64,000 nt of DNA from Suipraeoptans intestinalis (GCF_009696485.1 NZ_VULY01000018.1:1852001-1916000); one strand, 5' to 3'. Positions 22,355-31,181 are shown, counted from the first letter of the stretch. Notes: a model not told the origin generated them from the sequence alone. A program made the numbers and translations.

Positions 22355-22459
22355 ATACTCCGCCAGGATCGCGCTGCGGCGGTAGGGAAACGTGCCGCAA
22401 AAGCGACTCGCCGCAGGCGGAGAATCCTGTAGCGCAGGATTCTTTCTTATTTGGAGTAT
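22355..22459. repeat. structured palindromic element with terminal inverted repeats
   Basis: A 105 bp element in the 432-base gap between the flavoenzyme gene and the aromatic-pathway gene. Ends ATACTCC (22355-22361) and GGAGTAT (22453-22459) are inverted. Inside, CTGCGGCG and CGCCGCAG pair, CTCCGC pairs with GCGGAG, and a separate hairpin GAATCCTG/CAGGATTC follows. Just outside lies GATTTCA...TGAAATC (22321-22350). It is GC-rich against AT-rich flanks. It may be a REP/MITE-like dispersed element or a structured RNA; copy number elsewhere is unknown. Confidence 0.55.
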
Positions 22460-22610
22460 ATCGCATTGTTAAAGAAAAGACTAATTAGTAAAAAATGAGA
22501 AATAATAGAATTTATCTATGGATAACAGGAAAAACAGGGCGCTGCCATAGGAAATCGGCGGAGAAAGATGTGACCGATGGAGGAAACTGTGGCAGATCAA
22601 AGAAACTGCC

Positions 22611-22639
22611 TTGCGAAGAGAAAGGAAGCTTGCTATAAT
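22611..22639 (+). promoter_or_regulatory. promoter of the chorismate mutase-shikimate kinase gene
   Basis: TTGCGA (22611-22616) and TATAAT (22634-22639) are 17 bp apart, with TGC before the -10. Its position excludes any upstream start codon before about 22646. Confidence 0.85.
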
Positions 22640-22684
22640 ACAGCAGATACAGGCAGGTTTATGAAAAGAGATATGAGGGAAACA

Positions 22685-23479
22685 ATGAATGAATTGGAAC
22701 AGTTTCGGGAGCAGGTAGCAGCCTGCGATGAAAAGATCATGGAGATGCTGATCCGGAGAAATCAGCTGGTGGAAAAAATCATGGATTATAAGGAAAGGCA
22801 TCAGCTTCCGGTGCTTCAACTGCAGCAGGAAGAAAAGCAGAACCGATACTGGGGGGAGAAGCTTTTCGACAACCGGCACAAAGAAGAGCTGTTTGCCGTA
22901 TTTGAATGTATCAGAAGGAACAGCAAGAAGATTCAGGCCAGAAGGCTGTTTGATTATAATATCGTTTTGATCGGATTTATGGGTGTGGGAAAGACCACCG
23001 TATCCGGCTGTCTGAGCCGTCTGTTTGCTCTGGATGTGGTAGAGATGGATCAGGTGATCGCAGAAAGGGAGGCCATGAGTATTCCGGATATTTTTGCCGC
23101 CTGTGGGGAAGAATATTTCAGGGATCTGGAGACGGCCCTTCTGGTAGAGCTGCAGTCCCGAAAGCATACGGTCATTTCCTGCGGCGGAGGAGCTGCCCTG
23201 CGGGAAAGAAATGTGGCTGAGATGAAAAAGAACGGGAAAGTGGTACTTCTGACGGCAACTCCACAGACGATCTATCAGAGAGTGAAAGACAGCGAAGACC
23301 GCCCTTTGCTGAAGGGAAGAAAAAATGTGGAAGCGATCGCCAGACTGATGGAGGAGCGAAGAGAAAAATATGAAGCGGCGGCAGATATTTTGATCTGCAC
23401 AGATGAAAAAAGTGTTCTTCAGGTATGTGAAGAACTGATACAGCAACTGACAAAAGAAGGGATACAGAAAAATGTTTGA
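22685..23479 (+). CDS. chorismate mutase-shikimate kinase fusion
   Basis: A 264-residue two-domain enzyme of aromatic amino-acid synthesis. Residues 1-85 match an AroQ-type all-helical chorismate mutase (R8/R24-R25 helices, LVEKIMDYKERHQLPV). Residues 90-264 are a shikimate kinase with Walker A GFMGVGKT (97-104), the shikimate-binding aspartate in MDQVI (122), Arg146 and the GGG loop (167-169). The two activities act at separated steps of the same pathway, shikimate phosphorylation and chorismate-to-prephenate rearrangement. ATG 22685 is preferred because GAGGGA lies 5 bases upstream; ATG 22661 and 22673 are also in frame and downstream of the promoter. The last 8 bases overlap yqeG. Confidence 0.88.
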   Translation: MNELEQFREQVAACDEKIMEMLIRRNQLVEKIMDYKERHQLPVLQLQQEEKQNRYWGEKLFDNRHKEELFAVFECIRRNSKKIQARRLFDYNIVLIGFMGVGKTTVSGCLSRLFALDVVEMDQVIAEREAMSIPDIFAACGEEYFRDLETALLVELQSRKHTVISCGGGAALRERNVAEMKKNGKVVLLTATPQTIYQRVKDSEDRPLLKGRKNVEAIARLMEERREKYEAAADILICTDEKSVLQVCEELIQQLTKEGIQKNV

Positions 23480-23978
23480 GATGTTTTTTCCCGATCATTA
23501 TGTGGCAAGCACCTATGTGATCGATTTTGAAAAATTATATAAAAATGGATACAGAGGAATTATTTTTGACATAGACAACACGCTGGTACCTCATGGGGAT
23601 CCCTCCGATGAGAGGGCGGAAGCATTGTTTCTGCGGCTGAAGGCTTTGGGATTTCAGACCTGTCTGCTGTCCAACAACGGGGAGGAGAGGGTGAAGCTGT
23701 TTAACCAGAAGGTACAGACCAACTATATCTACGACGCCCACAAGCCTTCTCGAAAAAACTACCGGGAGGCCATGAAGCGGATGGGAACAAGCCGGGAAAC
23801 GACAGTGTTTGTGGGAGACCAGCTGTTTACAGATGTATGGGGAGCAAGGCGGACAGGGATCCATAATTTTCTGGTAAAACCGATCCATCCAAGAGAGGAG
23901 ATCCAGATCATACTAAAAAGATACCTGGAGAAGATCGTGCTTTATTTTTATAAGAAAAAACAAAGAAAGCTGAAATAG
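23472..23978 (+). CDS. yqeG: YqeG family HAD IIIA-type phosphatase
   Basis: A 168-residue cytoplasmic HAD-superfamily protein with the nucleophile motif DIDNTL (33-38), motif II in LLSNNGEERV, the lysine in HKPSRKNYREA and motif IV GDQLFTDVWGA. In Firmicutes yqeG sits beside the aroE/yqeH group, and here it overlaps the shikimate kinase gene by 8 bases, so the two are translationally coupled. Its physiological substrate is unknown. The lysine-rich C-terminus is typical. Confidence 0.92.
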   Translation: MFEMFFPDHYVASTYVIDFEKLYKNGYRGIIFDIDNTLVPHGDPSDERAEALFLRLKALGFQTCLLSNNGEERVKLFNQKVQTNYIYDAHKPSRKNYREAMKRMGTSRETTVFVGDQLFTDVWGARRTGIHNFLVKPIHPREEIQIILKRYLEKIVLYFYKKKQRKLK

Positions 23979-23997
23979 TGGGGAGACCTGCGGTGGA

Positions 23998-25434
23998 TCA
24001 CTTCCGGGAAGGCAACAGGCGGGTTCGCCTGATGTACAGGTAATAGATAGAAAACAGCAATGCGGTGAGAAACCATGATACCGGATAGCTGCCCAGGATC
24101 ACCAGGATGGAAGGATGTCCGGGGACGACAAACAGGATCCAGAGGATTCTGGCGGCACAGGTTCCCAAGAGGGATACCAGCATGGGAAGAAAGGTTTCTC
24201 CGGTGCCACGGATAGCTCCGGAAAGAATTTCACCAAATACATACAGAAGATAAAAAGGAGCAAGAAAATGCATCATGGAGACCACCAGAGGAAGAATGTC
24301 GTGGTCGGCCGGATGCAGGAACAGCTTGCCGATGGTTCCGCTGAACAAGTAAAGAAGGATGCTGAGCAAGGCGACGATTCCGGATGTGATAAAAAGTCCG
24401 GAAGCGACGCCTTTTTGTATTCTCCTGTAATGTTTGGCACCATAATTTTGCGCCGCAAACGTAGAGATTGCAGCTGCAAGCGCATCGGTGGAAAGCCAGA
24501 TCAGAAAATCCAGTTTTCCGCAGAGAGCCCAGGCTGCAATGGAATCTGTGCCGGTAGCGTTGATACTGGTCTGGATCATCATGTTGGCGATGGGATAAAA
24601 AGAAGACTGAAGTCCCAGGGGGATGCCAAGCCGAAGGATGGACAGCAGGCTTTCCCTGTGAATACGGAAGGGAAAAAGACGAAGCAGGCTGCCTCTTTTT
24701 TGTGACAGCGACGGATCAAAAGCCGGAGCCGTCCGAGGGTCCGGGGTCTGTGCATGATCCCGGATCCTTAGCTGGTCAGACGATTTTATAAGCACATACA
24801 GGATCAAAAGGGCGCTGACGGTCTGGGAAAGTACGGTGGTAGCAGCGGCACCGGAAGCCCCCAGACGCAGAAATCCTACAAAGAACAGATCCAGTACCAG
24901 ATTGAGAGAGCAGGAAAGAAGCAGAATGGAAAAAGGAGTTCTGGAGTTACCCACGGCTCTTAAGATCCCGGCGCCAAGATTGTAGAGGAGGGATACGGAC
25001 AGTCCGAAAAAATAAATGCGGACATAAGAGAGCGTCTGAGAGTAGATGTCCTGCGGAACTTCCAGGAGATCCAGACAAGCAGGAGCAAATACGATCCCCA
25101 GAATGGAAAGAAGGACACCTCCTGCAAAAGAGAAGGCGATGGCAGTGCGGGCAACCTGCGTCAGCCGGCGAAGCTGCTTCCCGCCAAACAGCTGGGAAAC
25201 GAGAATGGTTGCTCCGGCGGAAAGTCCGGTAAAAAAGTTAAGAGGGAGCTTCAACAGATTGTGCACAGAATCAATGGCAGCCAGACCGGATTTGCCGGCA
25301 AACTGTCCGATGATAACCGCATCAACGGTAGTATAAAGCTGCTGAAATATGCTTCCGGCCAGGATGGGCAGAAAAAACAGGATCAGCTGTTTCCAGATGC
25401 CCCCCCGGGTAAGATCCAGATTTCGTCCTTCCAT
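23998..25434 (-). CDS. MATE family efflux transporter
   Basis: A 478-residue membrane protein with about 12 transmembrane segments and the MATE repeats: GGIWKQLILFFLPILAGSIFQQLYTTVDAVIIGQFAG at the start (shown here as a pattern of hydrophobic helix plus VDAVIIG) and a mirrored second half. MATE proteins export cationic drugs, metabolites or toxins with Na+ or H+. A charged linker (residues about 225-260) joins the two halves. ATG 25434 follows AGGAG with 11-base spacing. It lies downstream of a GntR-family gene on the same strand, 37 bases away, and is probably co-transcribed with it. Confidence 0.9.
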   Translation of the reverse strand: MEGRNLDLTRGGIWKQLILFFLPILAGSIFQQLYTTVDAVIIGQFAGKSGLAAIDSVHNLLKLPLNFFTGLSAGATILVSQLFGGKQLRRLTQVARTAIAFSFAGGVLLSILGIVFAPACLDLLEVPQDIYSQTLSYVRIYFFGLSVSLLYNLGAGILRAVGNSRTPFSILLLSCSLNLVLDLFFVGFLRLGASGAAATTVLSQTVSALLILYVLIKSSDQLRIRDHAQTPDPRTAPAFDPSLSQKRGSLLRLFPFRIHRESLLSILRLGIPLGLQSSFYPIANMMIQTSINATGTDSIAAWALCGKLDFLIWLSTDALAAAISTFAAQNYGAKHYRRIQKGVASGLFITSGIVALLSILLYLFSGTIGKLFLHPADHDILPLVVSMMHFLAPFYLLYVFGEILSGAIRGTGETFLPMLVSLLGTCAARILWILFVVPGHPSILVILGSYPVSWFLTALLFSIYYLYIRRTRLLPSRK

Positions 25435-25471
25435 AAAATACTTGTCTCCTTTCCGGGAAAAATCTCCTTGC

Positions 25472-26116
25472 TCACAGATCTTCCAGATTGATTCCTTTTG
25501 GCGTTTCCATGTGTACCAGAGTGATCTTGTAGATGTGATCGGCATCGCCTCTTTCCAGGGCGGTGAGGATATTCAGGTGCTCCTGATAGGTAGCCTCCAT
25601 ACGTCCTTCATGAGCCAGGGAAAGCTGAGCCAGTCTCCGCATCCGGTAGTGAAATGTGGAAAACACCTCTTGAAATTGACGGTTTTGTACAAAGTTAATG
25701 ATTTCCTGATGGAACCGGAAATCGTAATCACAAAATTCAGAAATAGAATGGGAAGTTTCCAGAATACGCTTCAGCTGGGACATCAGCCCGCGAAGACTTT
25801 GAAATAAAAGTCTGGCTTCAGGCGTCTGGCTTGCAAGAGCGATCTGATAGGTGCAGTAGCATTCAATAGCGGAGCGTACCTGGAAGGTTTCGATCACGTC
25901 CGTCCTGGTAAGTCTGTGAAGCCGGAATCCTCTGCTGGGAATGATGTCGATATAGCCTTCCTGGGCAAGACGGTGGATGGCATCCCGAAAAGGAGTCCGG
26001 GAAATCCCGATCTCTTTGGCAAGCTTTGTCTCAGAATAAACCTGGTCATAGGACAGGCGATCCGACTGGATCAGATCCTGCAGATACAGATAGGCCTGCT
26101 GATTTAATGGTGTCAT
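25472..26116 (-). CDS. GntR family regulator, FadR/FCD subfamily
   Basis: A 214-residue DNA-binding protein with an N-terminal winged helix (TKLAKEIGISRTPFRDAIHRLAQEGYIDIIPSRGF) and an all-helical FCD ligand domain with the metal-binding pattern Asp-x3-His (DFRFHQEI) and later histidines. FCD regulators usually sense carboxylates or sugar acids. It is divergent from the sugar-acid locus at 26387, and the gap contains a GGTATACC palindrome of the type FCD proteins bind, so it most likely controls that locus and itself. It leads a small operon with the MATE gene. Confidence 0.9.
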   Translation of the reverse strand: MTPLNQQAYLYLQDLIQSDRLSYDQVYSETKLAKEIGISRTPFRDAIHRLAQEGYIDIIPSRGFRLHRLTRTDVIETFQVRSAIECYCTYQIALASQTPEARLLFQSLRGLMSQLKRILETSHSISEFCDYDFRFHQEIINFVQNRQFQEVFSTFHYRMRRLAQLSLAHEGRMEATYQEHLNILTALERGDADHIYKITLVHMETPKGINLEDL

Positions 26117-26149
26117 AAAAAACCTCTTTTCTTATAGTCTTTTACGTTC

Positions 26150-26178
26150 ACTATAGCGGAAAACCAGGGAAAGGTCAA
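26150..26178 (-). promoter_or_regulatory. promoter of the GntR-MATE operon
   Basis: On the minus strand TTGACC (26173-26178) and TATAGT (26150-26155) are 17 bp apart. A 14-base direct repeat AAATATTGTAAGAA occurs at 26177-26190, touching the -35, and again at 26251-26264. Confidence 0.75.
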
Positions 26179-26286
26179 ATATTGTAAGAATATGACAAAA
26201 AAATATCAAAATTAAAAATAAATTAGCAAATATGCACAGAAAAGCATGAAAAATATTGTAAGAAAAGGAGAAAAAAAGAGGAAGGC

Positions 26287-26316
26287 TTGACCGGTATACC
26301 GGTTCGGGTGTACAGT
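26287..26316 (+). promoter_or_regulatory. promoter of the sugar-acid locus with a palindromic operator in its spacer
   Basis: TTGACC (26287-26292) and TACAGT (26311-26316) are 18 bp apart. The perfect 14-bp palindrome ACCGGTATACCGGT (26290-26303) overlaps the -35 end and fills half the spacer, fitting the N-GT-N-AC-N operator style of FCD-type GntR repressors. The divergent GntR gene is the natural ligand-responsive partner. Confidence 0.65.
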
Positions 26317-26386
26317 CAAACAAAGTTGGAGAAGGATCCGACGGCGACAGAAAAAACAGGAAACAAAACAGAAAGGGTGTAGACAT

Positions 26387-27271
26387 ATGAAAGTAGGATT
26401 CATAGGACTGGGGATCATGGGAAGACCCATGGCAAAAAATCTGCTGAAAGCAGGAGTAGAACTGATGGTATCGGATCTGAATCCGGAAGCGGTGGCAGAC
26501 GTAGTGGAAGCAGGCGCAGAAAACGGAACCTATGCGCAGATCGGAGCCGATTGCCAGGTGGTGTTTACCATCGTTCCGACAGGAGAGATCGTAAAAGAAA
26601 TCCTTTTTGGAAAAGAGGGAGTGGCGTCTTCGTTGAAAGAAGGCAGCATCGTTTGTGATATGAGCTCCGTTACACCGGTAGAATCCAGAGAGTGTTATGA
26701 AAGGCTGAAACAGCAGAAAGTAGGATTTGTGGATGCGCCGGTTTCCGGAGGAGAGCCGGGAGCAATTGCGGGAACGCTGGCCATCATGGCAGGAGGAGAG
26801 GAGGAAGCCTTTGAACAGTTGAAGCCATATTTTGAGATCCTGGGTTCTTCCGCCCTGTTGATCGGAGGACCGGGAAGCGGCAGCGTAACAAAGCTGGCCA
26901 ATCAGGTTATTGTAAATAATACCATTGCCGTGGTTTCGGAAGCTTTTGTACTGGCGGCAAAGGCAGGGGCGGATCCGCAGAAGGTGTATGAAGCGATCCG
27001 GGGCGGTCTGGCGGGAAGTGCGGTGCTGGATGCCAAGATCCCCATGATCGTAGAACGGAATTTTAAGCCGGGAGGACCCATCCGCATCAACCACAAGGAT
27101 ATTAAAAATGTGGTCCACACAGCCCACTCCATCGACGTGCCGATTCCTTACACGGCACAGCTGTATGAGATTTTGCAGACGTTAAAGATCCACGGACATA
27201 TGGAAGAGGACCACGGCGGGATCGTACAGTATTTTGAACGGCTGGCAGATGTAGAAGTAAAGAAAAAATAG
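26387..27271 (+). CDS. NAD-binding 2-hydroxyacid dehydrogenase, GarR/LtnD-like
   Basis: A 294-residue beta-hydroxyacid dehydrogenase. It has the N-terminal Rossmann motif GFIGLGIMGRPMA, the substrate motif DAPVSGGEPGA, the catalytic lysine in GSVTKLANQ (Lys169), and the family's C-terminal helical domain. Members include tartronate semialdehyde reductase (GarR), L-threonate dehydrogenase (LtnD) and 3-hydroxyisobutyrate dehydrogenase. The adjacent DUF1537 kinase favours a threonate/erythronate-type acid, but GarR activity is equally possible. AAAGGG precedes ATG 26387. First gene of the inducible locus. Confidence 0.88.
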   Translation: MKVGFIGLGIMGRPMAKNLLKAGVELMVSDLNPEAVADVVEAGAENGTYAQIGADCQVVFTIVPTGEIVKEILFGKEGVASSLKEGSIVCDMSSVTPVESRECYERLKQQKVGFVDAPVSGGEPGAIAGTLAIMAGGEEEAFEQLKPYFEILGSSALLIGGPGSGSVTKLANQVIVNNTIAVVSEAFVLAAKAGADPQKVYEAIRGGLAGSAVLDAKIPMIVERNFKPGGPIRINHKDIKNVVHTAHSIDVPIPYTAQLYEILQTLKIHGHMEEDHGGIVQYFERLADVEVKKK

Positions 27272-27284
27272 GAGGGCGGCAGGC

Positions 27285-28709
27285 ATGAAACAAAATATTA
27301 CCAGTTTCCATAGATTTCCGGAGGTGGACGAGAAGGAGGCGGACAGACTTCTGGAACAGAAAATCCGGAAAAACCAGAAAAAGATCATAGTATTGGATGA
27401 TGATCCGACAGGAGTGCAGACCGTGCACGACATTTCTGTTTACACCGGCTGGGACGAAGAAAGCATCCGAAGCGGCTTTGAAGAAGACCGTCCTCTCTTT
27501 TATATCCTGACCAATTCCAGAGGATTTACCCGGGAGGAGACAGAAAAAGCCCACCGAGAGATTTCCCGGACCATCGGGAAGGTAGCGAAGGAGTTGAAAA
27601 AGGAATACCTCCTGATCAGCAGAAGCGACAGCACCCTGCGAGGGCATTATCCTCTGGAAACGGAGATCCTGCGGGAGGAATATGAAAAAATCTGGGGAAA
27701 GCAGATAGACGGAGAAATTTTATGCCCGTTCTTTCTGGAAGGCGGACGGTTCACCATGGACAACGTTCACTATGTCAGATACGGAGAAGAGTTGATCCCG
27801 GCAAATGAAACAGAATTTGCAAAAGACAAGACATTTGGGTACGAGGCGGCCACAATGCCTCTGTATGTGGAAGAAAAGACGGCAGGAGCCTATCGGGCAG
27901 AAGATGTGGTATGTATCTCACTGGAGGACATCAGAGGGTTTCAGGTAGAAAAAATAAAGAAACAGCTTTTGGGAGTAAACAGATTCCGAAAAGTGATCGT
28001 CAATGCGATCTCCTATGCGGACGTGAAGGTGTTTTGTATTGCTCTGTACCAGGCGATGGAGGAAGGAAAGCTGTTTTTGTTCCGGTCGGCAGCGGCCTTG
28101 GTAAAAGTGATGGGAGGAATCAGCAGCCAGCCGCTTTTGGAACGCAAAGATATGGTAACACGGGAAACCGGGTGCGGTGGTGTGATCGTAGTAGGATCCC
28201 ATACGGAAAAAACCACCAGGCAGCTTGCGGCTTTGAGAGAGCTGGACGGCATCGGTTTTATTGAATTAAATGCAGGCCTGGTAAAAGAAGAAGCAGAATT
28301 TGCCAGGGAGGTAGAGCGGTGCCTGAAGGAAGAGGAAGAATTGCTGAAACAGGGAAAGACGGTCTGCTGCTACACAACGAGAAGCCTGATCACTGCCGAT
28401 ACGGGAAACAAGGAGGATGAACTGCGCTTATCTGTACGGATCTCGGATGCAGTACAGTCTCTGGTGGGAAAGCTGTCCGTTACACCGGCCTTTGTGATCG
28501 CAAAAGGTGGGATCACCTCCAGTGATGTGGGGACGAAGGCGCTGGCGGTAAAGAAGGCAAACGTGCTGGGACAGATCAGGCCGGGGATCCCTGTCTGGCA
28601 GACAGGAGAAGAAAGCCGGTTTCCCGGGACGCCTTATGTGATCTTTCCGGGAAATGTGGGAGAAGATACCACCTTGCGGGAGGCGGCCCAAATCCTGATG
28701 GGAATGTGA
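27285..28709 (+). CDS. DUF1537 four-carbon acid sugar kinase family protein (copy 1)
   Basis: DUF1537 proteins phosphorylate four-carbon sugar acids with ATP (DtnK, OtnK and relatives). The 474-residue product has the N-terminal substrate domain with VLDDDPTGVQTVHDI, then SRSDSTLRGHYPLETE, and the C-terminal nucleotide domain with AKGGITSSDVGTKAL. It begins 14 bases after the dehydrogenase gene, preceded by AGGAGGGCGG, so both are one operon. It is only distantly like the second DUF1537 gene at 28841, sharing motifs rather than length, so the two probably use different substrates. Exact substrate cannot be set from the sequence. Confidence 0.88.
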   Translation: MKQNITSFHRFPEVDEKEADRLLEQKIRKNQKKIIVLDDDPTGVQTVHDISVYTGWDEESIRSGFEEDRPLFYILTNSRGFTREETEKAHREISRTIGKVAKELKKEYLLISRSDSTLRGHYPLETEILREEYEKIWGKQIDGEILCPFFLEGGRFTMDNVHYVRYGEELIPANETEFAKDKTFGYEAATMPLYVEEKTAGAYRAEDVVCISLEDIRGFQVEKIKKQLLGVNRFRKVIVNAISYADVKVFCIALYQAMEEGKLFLFRSAAALVKVMGGISSQPLLERKDMVTRETGCGGVIVVGSHTEKTTRQLAALRELDGIGFIELNAGLVKEEAEFAREVERCLKEEEELLKQGKTVCCYTTRSLITADTGNKEDELRLSVRISDAVQSLVGKLSVTPAFVIAKGGITSSDVGTKALAVKKANVLGQIRPGIPVWQTGEESRFPGTPYVIFPGNVGEDTTLREAAQILMGM

Positions 28710-28753
28710 AAAAAGAAACAAATGAACAACATAAACAAAAGCAAAATTAATTA

Positions 28754-28799
28754 TTGACACAAAACGAACACAGAAGTACAATTAAAACATAAACGAACA
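28754..28799 (+). promoter_or_regulatory. internal promoter of DUF1537 copy 2 with repeated AAACGAACA sites
   Basis: TTGACA (28754-28759) and TACAAT (28777-28782) are separated by 17 bp, a near-consensus promoter. AAACGAACA occurs at 28762-28770 in the spacer and at 28791-28799 just after the start region, 29 bp apart. Such repeats suit a DeoR-family repressor, and a deoR gene closes this unit. Confidence 0.7.
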
Positions 28800-28840
28800 A
28801 ATAGAAATCGTAATAAGGCAGGAGGGGAAAGGAGAAACAT

Positions 28841-30142
28841 ATGACCCAGTGTGTTGTGATTGCAGATGATCTGACGGGAGCCAATGCGACGGGAGTACTT
28901 CTGAAAAAAATGGACTACAGGGCGTATACGGCCATGAATGCAGAACGTATTGAACTGCGGACGAAGGAAGCCTATGACTGTGTTCTTTATCCGACGGACA
29001 GCCGAGGAGTGGATCCACAGATAGCCTACAACCGGGTGAAAAATGTGTGCAGTCTCTTGAAAAGCCCGGAGGTAAAAATATATGGAAAAAGGATCGACAG
29101 CACCTTGAGAGGAAATCTGGGAAGTGAGACAGATGCAATGCTGGACTGTCTGGGAGAAGAATATATCGCGGTGGCGGCGCCTTGCTTCCCTGCTTCCGGG
29201 AGGATCGTCATTGGCGGTTATATGCTGGTAAACGGTCTTCCGCTGCACAAGACGAACATTGCCCTGGATCCCAAGACACCGGTGGCACAGTCGGAGGTAG
29301 CGGAGCTGTTTGCGAAACAAAGCAAGTATTCCGTGTCTTCTATTTTCATGAAAGATATGATGGACGGAGCAGGGCATCTGACAGACCGGATCGAAGAAGA
29401 GCTTGGCAAAGAAGCCAGGATTTTGGTATTTGACTGTGTGACCCAGGAGGATCTGGATCTGATCGCAGATGCGGTGCTGCTAAGCGGCAGAAAGGTGATC
29501 GCGGTAGATCCCGGCGTGTTTACGGCTACGCTGGCAAGAAAGTGTATGCCGCCAAAGAAGCGGGAGAAAAACAGGATCCTGACGGTGGTAGGAAGTGTCA
29601 ATTCCAACACAAAGGATCAGATGGAGGAACTTTGGCTGTCCCAGAAAACTTATTCTGTCCTGGTGCAGACGAGGGAATTTCTGGAAAGCGACGACAGGAG
29701 GGAAGCGGAGATAGAGCGCGTGGTATCTCGAATCCTGCAGGAAAGCGAGGATTACTTTGTGGTAACGGTGACCGGAGACGGGATCTATCCGGAAAACCGG
29801 ATACAATTTGAACCTTATATGAAGAAGTGGGGCGTCGGGTTGGATGCGATCACAGCCAGGATCAATCAGGCATTTGCAGAGATCACATGGAGGATCTTCA
29901 GACAGGAAGAAAGTTTTAAAGGACTTTATACCAGCGGCGGAGACGTCACGGTGGCTGTATGCCAGCGATTCGGAACGGCAGGTCTGGCTCTTTTGGATGA
30001 AGTCCTTCCCCTTGCCGCATACGGACGGTTTATCAAGGGAGAATTTGAAGGCGTCCATATTGTCACAAAAGGGGGCAGTCAGGGAGGAAAGGATGCCATC
30101 AACCGCTGCGTTACATATCTGAAAGAGAAACTATATATCTAA
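28841..30142 (+). CDS. DUF1537 kinase family protein (copy 2), candidate D-threonate kinase
   Basis: A 433-residue member of the same kinase family, with IADDLTGANATGVLL at the start, KRIDSTLRGNLGSE, and the C-terminal TSGGDVTVAV and TKGGSQG nucleotide-binding segments. It is followed 18 bases later by pdxA2. In characterised pathways DtnK makes D-threonate 4-phosphate (or DenK the erythronate form) and PdxA2 oxidatively decarboxylates it to dihydroxyacetone phosphate, so the pairing supports that role. It has its own promoter, separate from copy 1. AGGAGG and AAGGAG precede the ATG. Confidence 0.88.
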   Translation: MTQCVVIADDLTGANATGVLLKKMDYRAYTAMNAERIELRTKEAYDCVLYPTDSRGVDPQIAYNRVKNVCSLLKSPEVKIYGKRIDSTLRGNLGSETDAMLDCLGEEYIAVAAPCFPASGRIVIGGYMLVNGLPLHKTNIALDPKTPVAQSEVAELFAKQSKYSVSSIFMKDMMDGAGHLTDRIEEELGKEARILVFDCVTQEDLDLIADAVLLSGRKVIAVDPGVFTATLARKCMPPKKREKNRILTVVGSVNSNTKDQMEELWLSQKTYSVLVQTREFLESDDRREAEIERVVSRILQESEDYFVVTVTGDGIYPENRIQFEPYMKKWGVGLDAITARINQAFAEITWRIFRQEESFKGLYTSGGDVTVAVCQRFGTAGLALLDEVLPLAAYGRFIKGEFEGVHIVTKGGSQGGKDAINRCVTYLKEKLYI

Positions 30143-30160
30143 GGAAGAGAGGAAAAGAGT

Positions 30161-31159
30161 ATGAAAAGACCAGTGATCGCAATTCCCATCGGAGATCCGG
30201 CAGGCGTCGGACCGGAGATCGTCGTAAAGGCGCTATGTAATGAAAAAGTGAAGCAGGATGCAGACTGTATCGTGGTAGGAGACAGGAAGATCTGTGAAAA
30301 TGCCATACGGATCACAGGAGAGGAACTAAAGATCCATGTGATCCATCAGGTGGAGGAGGCGGTTTTTCAAGACGGCGTGATGAACCTGATGGATCTGAAC
30401 AATGTGGATATGACACAGTTTTCCTTTGGGGCGGTCAGCGGGATGTGCGGGAAGGCGGCGTATGCGTACATTGCCAAATGCATTCAGCTGGCAAACGAAG
30501 GAAAGGTAGATGCGGTAGCCACGACTCCCATCAATAAAGAATCCCTGAAAGCGGGGGAGATCCCCTTCATTGGACATACAGAGATCTTCGGAAGTCTGAC
30601 CGGAACGGAGGATCCGCTGACAATGTTTGAGACCAACGGGCTGCGGGTATTTTTCCTGACACGGCATGTGTCCCTTCGTCAGATGCTGGATATGATCAAG
30701 AAGGAGCGGATCAAGGATTATGTGAAAAGATGCCTGGAGGCATTGGAAAAATTAGGCGTGAAGGAGGGAACCATGGCGATTGCCGGGCTGAATCCTCACT
30801 GCGGAGAACACGGATTGTTTGGGTTTGAGGAGGTGAATGAGATCACACCGGCAATCGAGGAACTACAAAAGGAAGGGTATCAGGTGGTGGGACCCATCGG
30901 GGCAGACTCTGTGTTCCATCAGGCAGCTCAGGGAAGATACAACAGCGTATTGTCCCTGTACCATGATCAGGGACATATAGCGACAAAAACCCTGGATTTT
31001 GACAGAACCATCGCGATCACAAACGGAATGCCGATCCTTCGGACATCGGTGGACCACGGGACTGCATTTGACATTGCAGGAACAAACAAAGTAAGTGAGA
31101 TCAGTATGGTGGAAGCAATTCTGTTGGCAGCAAAATACGCCCCTAATTTTACAAAATAA
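30161..31159 (+). CDS. pdxA2: PdxA2-type 4-phospho-threonate/erythronate dehydrogenase
   Basis: A 332-residue PdxA-family NAD-dependent dehydrogenase and decarboxylase with [16 protein letters not shown] at the start, metal-binding histidines in FIGHTEIF and in YHDQGH, and the C-terminal GTAFDIAG. PdxA proper acts in vitamin B6 synthesis on 4-phosphohydroxythreonine; PdxA2 copies linked to DUF1537 kinases act on phosphorylated tetronates and give dihydroxyacetone phosphate plus CO2. Linkage here to a kinase, a permease and DeoR favours PdxA2. No other B6 genes are near. Confidence 0.9.
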   Translation: MKRPVIAIPIGDPAGVGPEIVVKALCNEKVKQDADCIVVGDRKICENAIRITGEELKIHVIHQVEEAVFQDGVMNLMDLNNVDMTQFSFGAVSGMCGKAAYAYIAKCIQLANEGKVDAVATTPINKESLKAGEIPFIGHTEIFGSLTGTEDPLTMFETNGLRVFFLTRHVSLRQMLDMIKKERIKDYVKRCLEALEKLGVKEGTMAIAGLNPHCGEHGLFGFEEVNEITPAIEELQKEGYQVVGPIGADSVFHQAAQGRYNSVLSLYHDQGHIATKTLDFDRTIAITNGMPILRTSVDHGTAFDIAGTNKVSEISMVEAILLAAKYAPNFTK

Positions 31160-31181
31160 GAAAGAAGAGAGGAGATCGGTT

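Noticed and set aside
22577..22684. A longer chorismate mutase-shikimate kinase start at 22577
   Set aside because: A near-consensus promoter lies inside that extension, so it cannot be transcribed from it.
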